DNA of 64,000 nt from an uncultured Sanguibacteroides sp. (GCF_900543425.1 NZ_UQRQ01000005.1:62001-126000); one strand, 5' to 3'. Counted from the first letter of the stretch, positions 16,911 to 26,557 are shown. Numbers and translations: made by a program. The notes: a model not told the origin generated them from the letters alone.

Positions 16911-19406
16911 TCAGAAATTCAAGTGTAATGAAAAATTAATGGCAAAATTATCCACATCCTGCCGATCTTTATCCTTGCGATGAGTTATTCTCCACATGGC
17001 ATCGATACGAATAAATCGAAATATATTTTCAATACCAAATCCAGCCTCTATATAAGGTTTTGACACCGAGGACATTCCTTTGGGAAAAAGCAATAAAGCT
17101 TCCGTGTCCGGTCGGCTTCCGTTATTTCTATCGGATAAAGATCCCCACAACGCCTTTACCGTTGCCACCTCTCGCCATTTCAATCGCTTCATTAACGGGA
17201 TCTTACTCAGGAAAAATCCCCGGAAATGATGTTCCCAGAAAACAGCTCCCCACAAATCCGAAGCAAACTCATAAAAATTCATACAAGAAAAGGCATAAGG
17301 ATCATAAAAATAGGTCGCATTTCCTTCATGCAATTTCAATAAGGGATAGGGGACTTTTCCGAATATTTTTCCTCCGGACAGCATAACATCGCTATAACCT
17401 ATCGGTGCAATTGTAAAATCATGCTTAACGGAAAGCTCCAAACGCTGATAATTGTATTGGCTATTAAAGACACCTTTCACTCCGGCAATCAAATCCAGAC
17501 CGACAATCGGATAGTCGGATCCCATAGATAACTTATCGAAAGTCTTACGTACCACGATCTCATTTTTAGAAAAACGCAACCCCAAACGGAATTGTGAAGT
17601 ACGGATCTGGCTCACCTCCGTACTATCTGGACGCAAAAAATCTACATAAGGAGTGGGAAACATCTGCCTGTATTCATAAGCAAAAGTATTGGTAAACCAC
17701 GACCACCACTCCTTTTCATACCGCAAATCAAATTGATTGATAAGCGTCAGTTTTTCATTATTACCCCGCGAGAAAATAGAACTTAAAATATTCCCGGTAG
17801 TAAAAGCATTTTCACTTGCACCCAATTGGAATACATCATGCCTGCCCCCGATCGTCAATTTGGAAGTTGGTAAGGTATTGAATATAATCTCCACATTACC
17901 TCCACCTTTAAATTCGTTATCTTTTGTACTATAAGCACCGTAACCACTCAGGCGTATTTTTTTGCTGAATTCACTCGTGGTACGGGCTCCTAACTGGAAT
18001 CGGGCACCCTCCAGCTTATTAAAACTAAACAACTTATAATAAGGCCCCAACTCTACTCTTTTCACCGGATAATACCCGAACAAAACGGTGTTGATCAGAT
18101 CATATATATTCTGATACAAAGGAACATTCTTTATCGAGTCTACCATATTATAGATGTTCCGCTCCCGTTCGCTCAACTGATAAGGACGCACCGTTTCCCA
18201 ATAATTCTCATCATTCTTCAATACATCCTCACTCAATATCATATCGTTATCCAATCTGGCAATTTCCGGCGGAATATCCTCATTAATCCGCACGTTTGAA
18301 TAGTCGATTTGCCGATGTCCCATAAAGGATATCAACTTAGAAGAATCCTTCATCTGCACGGTAAAATCCGCCATGATTTTGTCCTGTTTCAAAAACCAGG
18401 TTGAGTCATTCACCAGCTCATTGGTATTTTCAATCACCAAATCCCGAATCCAGTTTACATTCAACCCCTTTACCATACGCAAGGTAGCAGACTCCAAGGC
18501 CCATGTCAAAGAATCGACATTTATCTCTCCGTCGAAAACCGGAGTCGATTTCCCTTTGGGATGAAAACGAATTTTATATATTTTTCTTCCTTCTTTTTGA
18601 ACACTATCCACCAAAAAGTATTTATAATACATCAATCCGTGCTCACTTAAAGGACTGGCAAAGTTTACCTCAAAAATATTAATATAATTATCGTATAGAT
18701 TCACGTTCACATGCAGATGACCCGTGAATTGAGCTAAGGTATAATCTTCTTCTATGCCCGATATACGACTGGCTTTTACAACTTCCCTGCTCAGCCGGGG
18801 AGTTTTCCGATAATAATAATCTGCCGAGGCTTCCGAAATCATAACGGGCAAATAAGCTTTACCCGTTATAACAGAGGTATCGATATATTGAAATATAAAT
18901 CCGAAATTCTTTTGCAGTTTTTTATTTTTAAACTCCGGTTTTATATTGGCGACATCCAACTCCATTTTAGTATAAGTAGAGCAATGATACGAGTCTTTCT
19001 CGGCCGGATTATTTCGCTTCTTATTTTTAGAAATATTACGCAAGATAGCATGAGCTGGATTCTCCCCGGGAGTTACCGTCACTTCTCCTAAATCCGTAAC
19101 AACCGGTTCCAACTTAAAATCCACCGTATTAAATGCACCGGGCTTTATCTTCACCACCTGTCGCTCATAAGAAAGATAAGCTGCCATGATCTCCGACACT
19201 TCAGCCCGAGTTTCAATTGTATAATACCCGTCAAAGTCCGTGGTGATTCCGATTGTCGTTCCGACAAAAGAGATACTCACCAAAGGTAAAGGTTCCCCCG
19301 TTTTGGCATCCGTCACCCGTCCGCGTACTTTTGTTGTTTGTGCCGATAGTTCAGTAATCCATAAAGACAAAAATAAAAATAGAATGAACTTTGCGCATTT
19401 CATCAT
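16911..19406 (-). CDS. DUF5686 outer-membrane protein
   Basis: An 831-residue exported protein. Signal peptide (residues 1-22) is followed by a carboxypeptidase-like regulatory (CarboxypepD_reg) domain (about 24-105, VRGRVTDAKTGEPLPLVSIS). The remaining 700 residues match the DUF5686 pattern (HAILRNISKNKKRNN, then alternating strands) and end in a predicted beta-barrel terminating with Phe (SLHLNF), the usual outer-membrane sorting signal. Function is unknown; a surface or outer-membrane role is inferred. It follows kdsD on the same strand 59 nt away and precedes lptB. Confidence 0.82.
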   Translation of the reverse strand: MMKCAKFILFLFLSLWITELSAQTTKVRGRVTDAKTGEPLPLVSISFVGTTIGITTDFDGYYTIETRAEVSEIMAAYLSYERQVVKIKPGAFNTVDFKLEPVVTDLGEVTVTPGENPAHAILRNISKNKKRNNPAEKDSYHCSTYTKMELDVANIKPEFKNKKLQKNFGFIFQYIDTSVITGKAYLPVMISEASADYYYRKTPRLSREVVKASRISGIEEDYTLAQFTGHLHVNVNLYDNYINIFEVNFASPLSEHGLMYYKYFLVDSVQKEGRKIYKIRFHPKGKSTPVFDGEINVDSLTWALESATLRMVKGLNVNWIRDLVIENTNELVNDSTWFLKQDKIMADFTVQMKDSSKLISFMGHRQIDYSNVRINEDIPPEIARLDNDMILSEDVLKNDENYWETVRPYQLSERERNIYNMVDSIKNVPLYQNIYDLINTVLFGYYPVKRVELGPYYKLFSFNKLEGARFQLGARTTSEFSKKIRLSGYGAYSTKDNEFKGGGNVEIIFNTLPTSKLTIGGRHDVFQLGASENAFTTGNILSSIFSRGNNEKLTLINQFDLRYEKEWWSWFTNTFAYEYRQMFPTPYVDFLRPDSTEVSQIRTSQFRLGLRFSKNEIVVRKTFDKLSMGSDYPIVGLDLIAGVKGVFNSQYNYQRLELSVKHDFTIAPIGYSDVMLSGGKIFGKVPYPLLKLHEGNATYFYDPYAFSCMNFYEFASDLWGAVFWEHHFRGFFLSKIPLMKRLKWREVATVKALWGSLSDRNNGSRPDTEALLLFPKGMSSVSKPYIEAGFGIENIFRFIRIDAMWRITHRKDKDRQDVDNFAINFSLHLNF

Positions 19407-19465
19407 ATTCAGAATCTCCCATTTTTAAATTTTTCATTGTCACCACTTTCAAAATTATTATCCCG

Positions 19466-20431
19466 TCAAACTACCCCCTCGCGCAATATGTCATGTAAAT
19501 GAACTATTCCCTTATAGCGTAACTTTTCGTCAACAACGACCAGTTGAGTAATACTATTTTTTTCCATTAACCGATAGGCATTATAAGCCAATTCCTCCTC
19601 AAAAATCGTCTTTGGAGACTTCGACATAATATCGTTTGCCGTCAATCCGTCGACATCTTCATATTTCTCCATCATCCTCCGCAAATCACCATCTGTAATA
19701 ATCCCTATTAGTTTATCATTTTCATCCACAATAGCAACGGCTCCTAATCTTCCTTTAGACATCGCTAAAATCACCGGACGAATCCCCGCATCCTTCTTAA
19801 TACAAGGACGGTTATTCTTATCAAAAACGTCTGCAACCCTTAAATACAAACGTTTCCCCAAAGAACCTCCCGGATGATATTTAGCAAAATCCCGACTGGA
19901 AAAACTTCTACAACCAATCAGACACATTGCTAATGCATCTCCCAGCACTAATTGTGCCGTAGTTGAATTTGTCGGAGCTAAATTTAAAGGACCGGCCTCT
20001 TTTTCCACTTTTGCTTTCAGAACATACATAGCATTCTGCGCTAAAAAAGAATCGGTATTAGAGACCATGGCTATGATATTATGATTACCTATATTCCGTA
20101 TTAAGGGGACAAGTACTTTTATTTCCGGAGTATTCCCACTTTTTGAAACACAGATAACCACATCTTCCTCCCGGATCATTCCCAAATCACCGTGAATAGC
20201 ATCAGCGGCATGCATAAATATAGCCTGAGTACCTGTTGAATTTAACGTTGCTACAATCTTCGTCGCAATAATAGCACTTTTACCAATGCCGGTAACAATG
20301 ACACGTCCTTTGCTCTCGTAAATCAATTTCACAACAGCCTCAAAGTTTTCATCTATATATTGGGACAAATTCTGAATGGCTTCGGCCTCATCCCGAATCA
20401 CATTCAAGGCGATTGATTTTATATCTACCAT
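19466..20431 (-). CDS. kdsD: Arabinose-5-phosphate isomerase (KdsD/KpsF/GutQ)
   Basis: A 321-residue sugar-phosphate isomerase that converts ribulose-5-phosphate to arabinose-5-phosphate, the first step to Kdo for LPS. An N-terminal SIS domain (about 35-170) contains GRVIVTGIGKSAIIATKI, HAADAIHGDLG and VSKSGNTPE; a pair of CBS domains (about 205-320) includes IGIITDGDLRRMME. Length and order match KdsD/KpsF. It has a strong divergent promoter shared in region with recQ and lies upstream of the DUF5686 and lptB genes. Confidence 0.93.
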   Translation of the reverse strand: MVDIKSIALNVIRDEAEAIQNLSQYIDENFEAVVKLIYESKGRVIVTGIGKSAIIATKIVATLNSTGTQAIFMHAADAIHGDLGMIREEDVVICVSKSGNTPEIKVLVPLIRNIGNHNIIAMVSNTDSFLAQNAMYVLKAKVEKEAGPLNLAPTNSTTAQLVLGDALAMCLIGCRSFSSRDFAKYHPGGSLGKRLYLRVADVFDKNNRPCIKKDAGIRPVILAMSKGRLGAVAIVDENDKLIGIITDGDLRRMMEKYEDVDGLTANDIMSKSPKTIFEEELAYNAYRLMEKNSITQLVVVDEKLRYKGIVHLHDILREGVV

Positions 20432-20530
20432 GTTCCTTTTCGTTTATTAATTTCAAAAAAACGAGTTTCAGCAAAAAAAAAATTCAAAATTTATTGCACA
20501 CTCAGTTTTTGTCTATAACTTTACTAAGGG

Positions 20531-20562
20531 CAAAAGTATTATTTTTTTACGATTGCCCCAAA
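20531..20562 (-). promoter_or_regulatory. Promoter of kdsD
   Basis: Minus strand reads TTTG (20562-20559), a 20-nt spacer, and TACTTTTG (20538-20531), fitting TTTG-N19/20-TAnnTTTG. It gives a leader of about 95 nt. Confidence 0.7.
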
Positions 20563-20597
20563 AATGTGTAGGAATAGATTTATTATCGCCTATTTTG

Positions 20598-20627
20598 TTT
20601 GTACAAAAGAATTAAGTTATAAATTTG
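20598..20627 (+). promoter_or_regulatory. Promoter of recQ
   Basis: TTTG (20598-20601), an 18-nt spacer, then TAAATTTG (20620-20627). The leader that follows contains a small CCTCC-TAT-GGAGG hairpin (20633-20645), about 25 nt before the ATG, which hides a Shine-Dalgarno-like GGAGG. Confidence 0.72.
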
Positions 20628-20670
20628 CACTCCCTCCTATGGAGGTGTGTAGAAATTTTTTAATAAAATC

Positions 20671-22845
20671 ATGGGATTGCAAATTGATTTACATGTTAAA
20701 TTAAAAGAGTATTTCGGTTTTGATAATTTTAAAGGAAATCAGGAGCAGATTATTAAGAACGTACTGGCAGGAAACAATACTTTTGTTCTAATGCCTACAG
20801 GAGGAGGGAAATCTTTATGTTACCAATTACCCGCTCTAATTCTTGAAGGGACAGCGATTGTAATCTCTCCGCTGATTGCTTTAATGAAAAACCAGGTGGA
20901 TGCAATGCGTTCCTTTAGTGAATCTGAAGGCGTAGCTCATTTCATGAACTCTTCTCTCAGTAAAAATGATATACTAAGCGTAAAAGAAGACGTACTCAGC
21001 GGCAAAACAAAATTATTGTATGTGGCGCCGGAGTCGCTAACCAAAGAAAGTAATATCGAATTCCTTCGTAAGGTCAAAATTTCTTTCTTTGCCGTAGACG
21101 AAGCACATTGCATTTCCGAATGGGGACACGACTTTCGTACGGAATACCGGAAAATTCGTCCTATCGTGGAACAAATAGGAAAAGCTCCTATTATCGCTTT
21201 AACAGCAACGGCAACGCCCAAAGTACAACACGATATTCAGAAAAATCTGGATATGCTGGATGCTCAAGTATTCAAATCTTCTTTTAACCGCCCCAACCTT
21301 TATTATGAAGTACGCCCGAAGATCGATCCGACAAAAGACATCATCAAATTTATCAAAAACAACGAGGGCAAATCAGGTATTATCTATTGTCTGAGCCGAA
21401 AAAAGGTAGAAGAACTGACAGAAGTCTTATGCGTAAACGGCATTAAAGCAGCCGCTTATCATGCTGGAATGGATGCAGCCACCCGGAGTACGAATCAGGA
21501 CAAATTCCTAATGGAAGAGGTGAATGTCATTGTCGCAACAATTGCTTTCGGCATGGGCATCGACAAACCGGATGTCAGATTCGTTATCCACTACGATATA
21601 CCTAAAAGCCTGGAAGGATACTATCAAGAAACCGGACGCGCAGGAAGAGACGGTGGTGAAGGATATTGTCTGACTTTTTATAGTTATAAAGATATCCAGA
21701 AATTAGAGAAATTCATGCAGGGAAAACCTATTGCCGAGCAGGAGATAGGCAAACAACTGTTGTTAGAAACCGTCTCTTACGCGGAATCTTCCCTCTGCAG
21801 GAGAAAAGTCCTATTACATTATTTCGGGGAAACCTATGAAGAAGAAAATTGTGGCTCCTGCGATAATTGTCTATTCCCTAAAAAAGAATTCGAAGGAAAA
21901 GAATACTTGATCGACGCCTTAAATACGATTTTGGAAGTTAAAGAAAAATTCAAGGTAGAGCATCTGGTAAATATTCTAATGGGAGAAACCGATTCTACGA
22001 TAAAATCGTATCACCACGACGAACTGGAATCTTTTGGTATCGGTTCTGAAAAAACTCCCCAATTCTGGAATATGGTTTTCAGAAGAGCCTTAGTTAGCTG
22101 CTATATAGAAAAAGATATTGAACAATACGGTGTCATTAAATTAACTCAAAAAGGACACGAATTTTTAAAAGAACCTAAAGATTTTATGCTGATGGAAGAT
22201 CATAATTTTGAAGAATCTGAAGAGAAACTTCAGGAAAAGGGGGGTGTTTCAGCGTTAGACAGTACATTATTTGCCATACTGAAAGATTTAAGAAAAAAAA
22301 TAGCCAAGAAAAACAATCTGCCCCCTTATGTTATTTTCCAGGACCCGTCATTAGAAGACATGTGTATCAACTATCCGATCACCCTGGAAGAGTTAGCTAA
22401 TATACAAGGAGTTGGAACAGGAAAGGCTCAAAAATACGGCAAAGAGTTCGTCGAAGTGATCAAACAATACGTGGATGACAACGAAATTGAACGGGCTCAA
22501 GATATGGTCGTCAAAACGGTTGCCAATAAATCCAAATTCAAGGTATATATCATACAAAATATCGACCGTCAAATCGACCTGGAAGATATTGCATCCGCAG
22601 AAGGATTATCTTTTGAAGAATTAATTAAAGAGATGGAAGCCATCGTCTTCTCGGGCACAAAATTGAACATTGACTATTATATCAATAAGATCCTCGATGA
22701 GGAACAGCAACAGGAGATATTCGATTATTTCATGGAAGCCAAGAGTGACAACATCGGAGATGCTTATGACGAATTTGACGGGGACTACGCGGAGGAAGAT
22801 CTGAGATTAATGCGTTTGAAATTTCATTCCAAACACGGAAATTAA
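20671..22845 (+). CDS. recQ: ATP-dependent DNA helicase RecQ
   Basis: A 724-residue RecQ helicase acting in recombination and replication-fork repair. Walker A is PTGGGKSLCYQLPA (about 43-56), Walker B/DEAH is FAVDEAHCISEWGHDF (about 138-153), and motif VI QETGRAGRDG is intact. Four cysteines around CRRKVLLHYFGE and CGSCDNC form the RecQ-C-terminal zinc site. An HRDC domain (about 520-600, GVGTGKAQKYGKEFVE) and an extra C-terminal helical region follow. Its TAA is directly trailed by a bidirectional terminator. Confidence 0.95.
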   Translation: MGLQIDLHVKLKEYFGFDNFKGNQEQIIKNVLAGNNTFVLMPTGGGKSLCYQLPALILEGTAIVISPLIALMKNQVDAMRSFSESEGVAHFMNSSLSKNDILSVKEDVLSGKTKLLYVAPESLTKESNIEFLRKVKISFFAVDEAHCISEWGHDFRTEYRKIRPIVEQIGKAPIIALTATATPKVQHDIQKNLDMLDAQVFKSSFNRPNLYYEVRPKIDPTKDIIKFIKNNEGKSGIIYCLSRKKVEELTEVLCVNGIKAAAYHAGMDAATRSTNQDKFLMEEVNVIVATIAFGMGIDKPDVRFVIHYDIPKSLEGYYQETGRAGRDGGEGYCLTFYSYKDIQKLEKFMQGKPIAEQEIGKQLLLETVSYAESSLCRRKVLLHYFGETYEEENCGSCDNCLFPKKEFEGKEYLIDALNTILEVKEKFKVEHLVNILMGETDSTIKSYHHDELESFGIGSEKTPQFWNMVFRRALVSCYIEKDIEQYGVIKLTQKGHEFLKEPKDFMLMEDHNFEESEEKLQEKGGVSALDSTLFAILKDLRKKIAKKNNLPPYVIFQDPSLEDMCINYPITLEELANIQGVGTGKAQKYGKEFVEVIKQYVDDNEIERAQDMVVKTVANKSKFKVYIIQNIDRQIDLEDIASAEGLSFEELIKEMEAIVFSGTKLNIDYYINKILDEEQQQEIFDYFMEAKSDNIGDAYDEFDGDYAEEDLRLMRLKFHSKHGN

Positions 22846-22853
22846 GTAAATAG

Positions 22854-22883
22854 AAAAACTGCCTTTAAAAGGCAGTTTTTTCA
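22854..22883. terminator. Bidirectional terminator recQ/mgtC
   Basis: AAAAACTGCC-TTTAAAA-GGCAGTTTTT hairpin flanked by A and T runs serves recQ on the plus strand and the convergent mgtC on the minus strand, whose stop codon it overlaps. Confidence 0.88.
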
Positions 22884-23543
22884 TTCCATCCGGTCTATCA
22901 TCACATCCGGAAGATGCTGTATATACTGAAACAATAAGCTTTCATCTCCGGCCCTTTTCGTTTTTATAACTAAAGTAACCCGGTAAGTGGAAGTATCACC
23001 CAACTGCCCGGTTTCCGTCGAATAACTCGCGATGGTATGTCCTTTGCGTTCGATTTCATCCGTGATCAATTTAATATTTTCACGCACGCTTGTCGTAAAA
23101 ACCAACAATACACTCCGTAATCCTATCCTCTTAAACAAATAACCCAACCCTTCAAGTCCAAGTAAAGTCAAAGCCATCGCTCCGACACCCAACCAATACA
23201 TCCCTCCTCCTACCGCAAGTCCAATAGCCGCCGTTGCCCATACCCCTGCTGCCGTTGTCAAGCCGCGTACGAACTGTTTTTGAATAATAATAGTACCTGC
23301 ACCCAGAAAACCTATTCCACTCACCACCTGTGCAGCGATACGACTGGGATCCAAACCGATCCCCTTATCTCCCAAAATATCTTCAAAACCATATTTTGAA
23401 ACAATCATAAACAATGCACTACCGCAAGCGACTAAAAAATGCGTTCTAAAACCAGCCTCTTTAGCCCGGTATTCCCGATCCAAACCGATAATTGCACCCA
23501 AAATACCCGCAACAAATAACCTAAAAATAAAATCCCAAATCAT
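22881..23543 (-). CDS. mgtC: MgtC/SapB family membrane protein
   Basis: A 220-residue inner-membrane protein from the ATG at 23543; the frame extends 11 codons further but starts with TTG. The MgtC/SapB N-terminal domain shows the family motifs AGILGAIIGLDRE, FRTHFLVACGSALF, RIAAQVVSGIGFLGAG and GLTTAAGVWATAAIG with 4-5 membrane helices, and the C-terminal about 75 residues form an ACT-like cytoplasmic domain. MgtC proteins aid growth at low Mg2+ and inhibit F-type ATP synthase in Salmonella; the role here is inferred. It is divergent from nhaD. Confidence 0.88.
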   Translation of the reverse strand: MIWDFIFRLFVAGILGAIIGLDREYRAKEAGFRTHFLVACGSALFMIVSKYGFEDILGDKGIGLDPSRIAAQVVSGIGFLGAGTIIIQKQFVRGLTTAAGVWATAAIGLAVGGGMYWLGVGAMALTLLGLEGLGYLFKRIGLRSVLLVFTTSVRENIKLITDEIERKGHTIASYSTETGQLGDTSTYRVTLVIKTKRAGDESLLFQYIQHLPDVMIDRME

Positions 23544-23573
23544 ATCCTCTCTTTTATACTTTATGAACACCAA

Positions 23574-23581
23574 CAAATTTA
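23574..23581 (-). promoter_or_regulatory. Candidate -7 box of mgtC
   Basis: Minus-strand TAAATTTG, exact TAnnTTTG, lies 30 nt before the mgtC ATG. The upstream TTTG/TTG is 23-26 nt away, slightly longer than usual. Confidence 0.5.
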
Positions 23582-23595
23582 CGCAAAATAACGTA

Positions 23596-23609
23596 TGTTG
23601 TTTACAACA
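23596..23609. repeat. Inverted repeat in mgtC-nhaD gap
   Basis: TGTTGT-TT-ACAACA, a perfect 6-bp inverted repeat in the 77-nt gap between divergent mgtC and nhaD, upstream of the mgtC -7 box. It is a candidate operator; no regulator is known. Confidence 0.4.
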
Positions 23610-23620
23610 AATAAAAGAAT

Positions 23621-25030
23621 ATGCTTACAGCTACGATCTTACTATTCATATCAGGCTACACGATTATCGCCCTCGAACACCAATTGGGCATCAACAAAAC
23701 CGCTACGGCCTTAGTATTAGGAATGCTACTTTGGACCCTCTGTATCTTCACGGGTCCGGATATCATTATCTCTGCCAACAGCACTTCTTTTCATGAATAT
23801 ATAGCAGCAAATCCCCCTTTACATTCTCTTTCTCTCCGGGAACAAGCTATCCAATATCTTATTAACCTACAAATAATAGACCATTTAGGAAATATTGCCG
23901 AAATTTTATTCTATTTACTAGGGGCTATGACCATTGTCGAGATCATTGACACACACCACGGTTTCGACCTCATTACCAAACAGATAAAAACAAAAAATAA
24001 GAAAAAGTTATTATGGCTTATCGCCTTTATTACTTTTTTCATGTCGGCTGTATTGGACAATCTGACAACAGCCATGGTAATGGTCATGTTATTACGTCGC
24101 CTGATTTCGGATCAAACGGAACGATGGATATTCGGAAGTATTGTTATCCTTGCAGCTAACGCGGGCGGGACCTGGACGCCCATAGGAGACGTCACCACCA
24201 TTATGCTCTGGATACACGACAACATAACGGCCGCTCACATCATGAAACAACTTCTATTTCCCAGCCTGATCTCTATCGTGATACCCCTAATCATCGTCTC
24301 CTTTCGGATCAAAGGAAATACCACAAGCGTAAACAACGCCCCACGAGAAACCGGAAACAATTTATCCGTCTCACATCGGGAACAACTCATTATTCTTTTA
24401 CTGGGGATCATTTGCCTACTATTCGTTCCCGTTTTCAAATCTACAACTCATCTACCGCCCTTCGTCGGTATTCTGTTAGCTTTAGGTATGTTATGGATAT
24501 ACCTGGAAATTCTTTACAACCGTAAAAAAACGACCAGCGTAACTTTTCCCTACCGGGTCTCCGCCATTCTTTCCAAAATAGATTACTCTACCCTACTCTT
24601 TTTCCTCGGAATTCTTCTATCTGTTGCCGCCCTACAAACGTTAGGAGTATTAAACCATATGGCCGCCTTCCTGAATGAGAAGTTGGACAATATTTACCTT
24701 ATCGACAGCATCATCGGATTATTGTCTTCCATCATCGACAACGTTCCTTTAGTGGCTGCCGCCATGGGTATGTATCCCCTCGTTACGCCGGACACACAAC
24801 CCCTCACACCCTATTTAATGAATTTCGTCACGAACGGCACCTTCTGGGAACTCTTGGCCTATTGTGCAGGAGTAGGAGGCAGCATTCTCATCATTGGCTC
24901 TGCTGCCGGGGTGGTCGTCATGGGACTGGAGCGCATCAACTTCGTATGGTATCTCAAACACATCACCTGGATCGCCCTTCTCGGTTATCTCGGAGGTATC
25001 GCCGTTTATATCTTACAAAAATCAATCTGA
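23621..25030 (+). CDS. nhaD: Na+/H+ antiporter NhaD family
   Basis: A 469-residue polytopic membrane protein of the NhaD type within the ion-transporter superfamily. About 11-13 membrane segments are visible. Diagnostic stretches are FFMSAVLDNLTTAMVMVMLL (residues about 138-157), AANAGGTWTPIGDVTTIMLW with conserved acidic residue, and the C-terminal SSIIDNVPLVAAAMGM and GSAAGVVVMGLERI. NhaD exchanges Na+ or Li+ for H+ and supports salt and alkaline tolerance. Its final codons overlap the end of an antisense gene remnant. Confidence 0.9.
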   Translation: MLTATILLFISGYTIIALEHQLGINKTATALVLGMLLWTLCIFTGPDIIISANSTSFHEYIAANPPLHSLSLREQAIQYLINLQIIDHLGNIAEILFYLLGAMTIVEIIDTHHGFDLITKQIKTKNKKKLLWLIAFITFFMSAVLDNLTTAMVMVMLLRRLISDQTERWIFGSIVILAANAGGTWTPIGDVTTIMLWIHDNITAAHIMKQLLFPSLISIVIPLIIVSFRIKGNTTSVNNAPRETGNNLSVSHREQLIILLLGIICLLFVPVFKSTTHLPPFVGILLALGMLWIYLEILYNRKKTTSVTFPYRVSAILSKIDYSTLLFFLGILLSVAALQTLGVLNHMAAFLNEKLDNIYLIDSIIGLLSSIIDNVPLVAAAMGMYPLVTPDTQPLTPYLMNFVTNGTFWELLAYCAGVGGSILIIGSAAGVVVMGLERINFVWYLKHITWIALLGYLGGIAVYILQKSI

Positions 25031-25170
25031 TTTGACCCACTTCACCGCATCGGCCTGTATAATTTGATAACCATCGGCTCCCCTATCGGATAATGTCACC
25101 TTTGCCGGTCCGGCATCCCATTCATATTTTCCTCAAGGGCCCAACGGCTCCCGGCAATAGCCGTCTCTAT
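25022..25170 (-). pseudogene. Frameshifted golvesin/xanthan-lyase C-terminal remnant
   Basis: Reading the minus strand backwards from a TGA at 25022-25024 gives about 35 residues ending in YQIIQADAVKWVKSD and preceded by YEWDAGPAKVTLSDRGADG. This pattern matches my memory of the C-terminal golvesin-like domain of Bacteroidetes xanthan lyase-type proteins. A TGA interrupts just upstream of GKYEWD, while the neighbouring frame continues as ETAIAGSRWAL; a single-base shift joins the two parts as SRWAL/GKYEWD. The fragment is cut off by the purA terminator, so only about 48 codons of the original gene survive. Family assignment is by eye. Confidence 0.6.
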
Positions 25171-25177
25171 TATCAGA

Positions 25178-25207
25178 GAAAGGTGCCTGAAAAGACACCT
25201 TTCTTAT
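25178..25207. terminator. Bidirectional terminator after purA
   Basis: GAAAGGTG-CCTGAAAAGA-CACCTTTC hairpin, 3 nt after the purA stop on the minus strand. T runs are short on both sides, so efficiency is uncertain. Confidence 0.6.
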
Positions 25208-25209
25208 TC

Positions 25210-26478
25210 TTAATCCTGGTAACGAATAATTGTTTGTTCTCGATCCGGCCCGACGGACACGATTTTAACGGGCACCCCCGTCTCTTCTTCCAGAAAAGTC
25301 AAGTAGTTATTAAACTCTTCCGGAAATTCATCTTCCGAACTCACTTGAGTCATATCGGTTTTCCAACCCGGAAGCTCCACGTAGACCGGTTTGATATTAT
25401 CATTGATTTCGAAAGGAAAATCCTCCACTTCCTTTCCATCAATCTCATAAGCCACACAGGCTTTAATGGTATCGAAAGAATCCAGCACATCGCTTTTCAT
25501 CATAATGAGCTGAGTGACACCATCGATCATAATAGCATATTTTAAGGCAACCAAATCAATCCAACCGCAACGACGACGCCTTCCAGTAACGGATCCGAAT
25601 TCATGTCCCAGATCACATAACCGACCTCCTACTTCGTCTTTTAACTCCGTGGGGAAAGGACCACTTCCGACACGGGTACAATAGGCTTTAAAAATACCGA
25701 AAACCTCTCCTATACGACTCGGAGCTACGCCCAATCCGGTACAAGCTCCGGCACAGACGGTATTGGACGAGGTTACAAAAGGATAAGAACCAAAATCGAT
25801 ATCCAGCATTGTTCCTTGCGCCCCTTCCGCCAAAATAGACTTTCCGGCTTTCAAGGTATAATTCACCTCATGTTCACTATCTACTAACTGAAATTGTTTT
25901 AAATATTCGATTCCCTCAAACCACTCTTTCTCCACGGCAGATAAATCATATGAAAAATTCAGACTCTTCAATATCTGCTCGTGACGAGCTTTCGCTTTCG
26001 CGTATTTAGTATCGAAATCATGTAAAATATCCCCCACGCGAACGCCATTCCGACTGACCTTATCCGTATAAGTCGGTCCGATTCCTTTCCCTGTCGTTCC
26101 CACTTTGGCCGCCCCTTTGGCCGCCTCATAAGCAGCATCCAAGAAACGATGTGTCGGAAGAATCAAATGGGCTTTCTTAGATATATGCAATCTCTTTTTC
26201 AAATCATGACCGGAAGCCTCAAGTGCCTCTGCTTCTGCCTTAAATAAAGCCGGATCCAACACGACACCATTCCCGATAATATTTATTTTGTCTCCCTGAA
26301 AAATTCCGGAAGGGATAGAACGAAGGATATATTTCTCACCGTTAAATTCCAGCGTATGTCCCGCATTTGGCCCTCCTTGAAAACGAGCGACCACATCGTA
26401 ATGAGGTGTTAAAACATCAACGACCTTTCCTTTTCCCTCATCTCCCCACTGTAATCCCAACAATACATCTACTTTCAT
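25210..26478 (-). CDS. purA: Adenylosuccinate synthetase
   Basis: A 422-residue enzyme that joins IMP and aspartate using GTP, the first committed step to AMP. The GTP-binding N-terminus LGLQWGDEGKGKVVD (residues 6-20) holds catalytic Asp and the P-loop; GKGIGPTYTDK at about 130-140 and the aspartate-binding GRRRRCGWIDL at about 302 are intact. Length fits the family. It lies downstream of the Fur-family gene with its own -7 box. PurA is a known target of (p)ppGpp inhibition in E. coli, and relA/spoT sits two genes upstream. Confidence 0.97.
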   Translation of the reverse strand: MKVDVLLGLQWGDEGKGKVVDVLTPHYDVVARFQGGPNAGHTLEFNGEKYILRSIPSGIFQGDKINIIGNGVVLDPALFKAEAEALEASGHDLKKRLHISKKAHLILPTHRFLDAAYEAAKGAAKVGTTGKGIGPTYTDKVSRNGVRVGDILHDFDTKYAKAKARHEQILKSLNFSYDLSAVEKEWFEGIEYLKQFQLVDSEHEVNYTLKAGKSILAEGAQGTMLDIDFGSYPFVTSSNTVCAGACTGLGVAPSRIGEVFGIFKAYCTRVGSGPFPTELKDEVGGRLCDLGHEFGSVTGRRRRCGWIDLVALKYAIMIDGVTQLIMMKSDVLDSFDTIKACVAYEIDGKEVEDFPFEINDNIKPVYVELPGWKTDMTQVSSEDEFPEEFNNYLTFLEEETGVPVKIVSVGPDREQTIIRYQD

Positions 26479-26557
26479 TTGATACTATTTTAATTATAAT
26501 TGCCACGTAACCGCAACAATTCTGGATTATAAAACAATTACTAAAAAAACAAACGTA

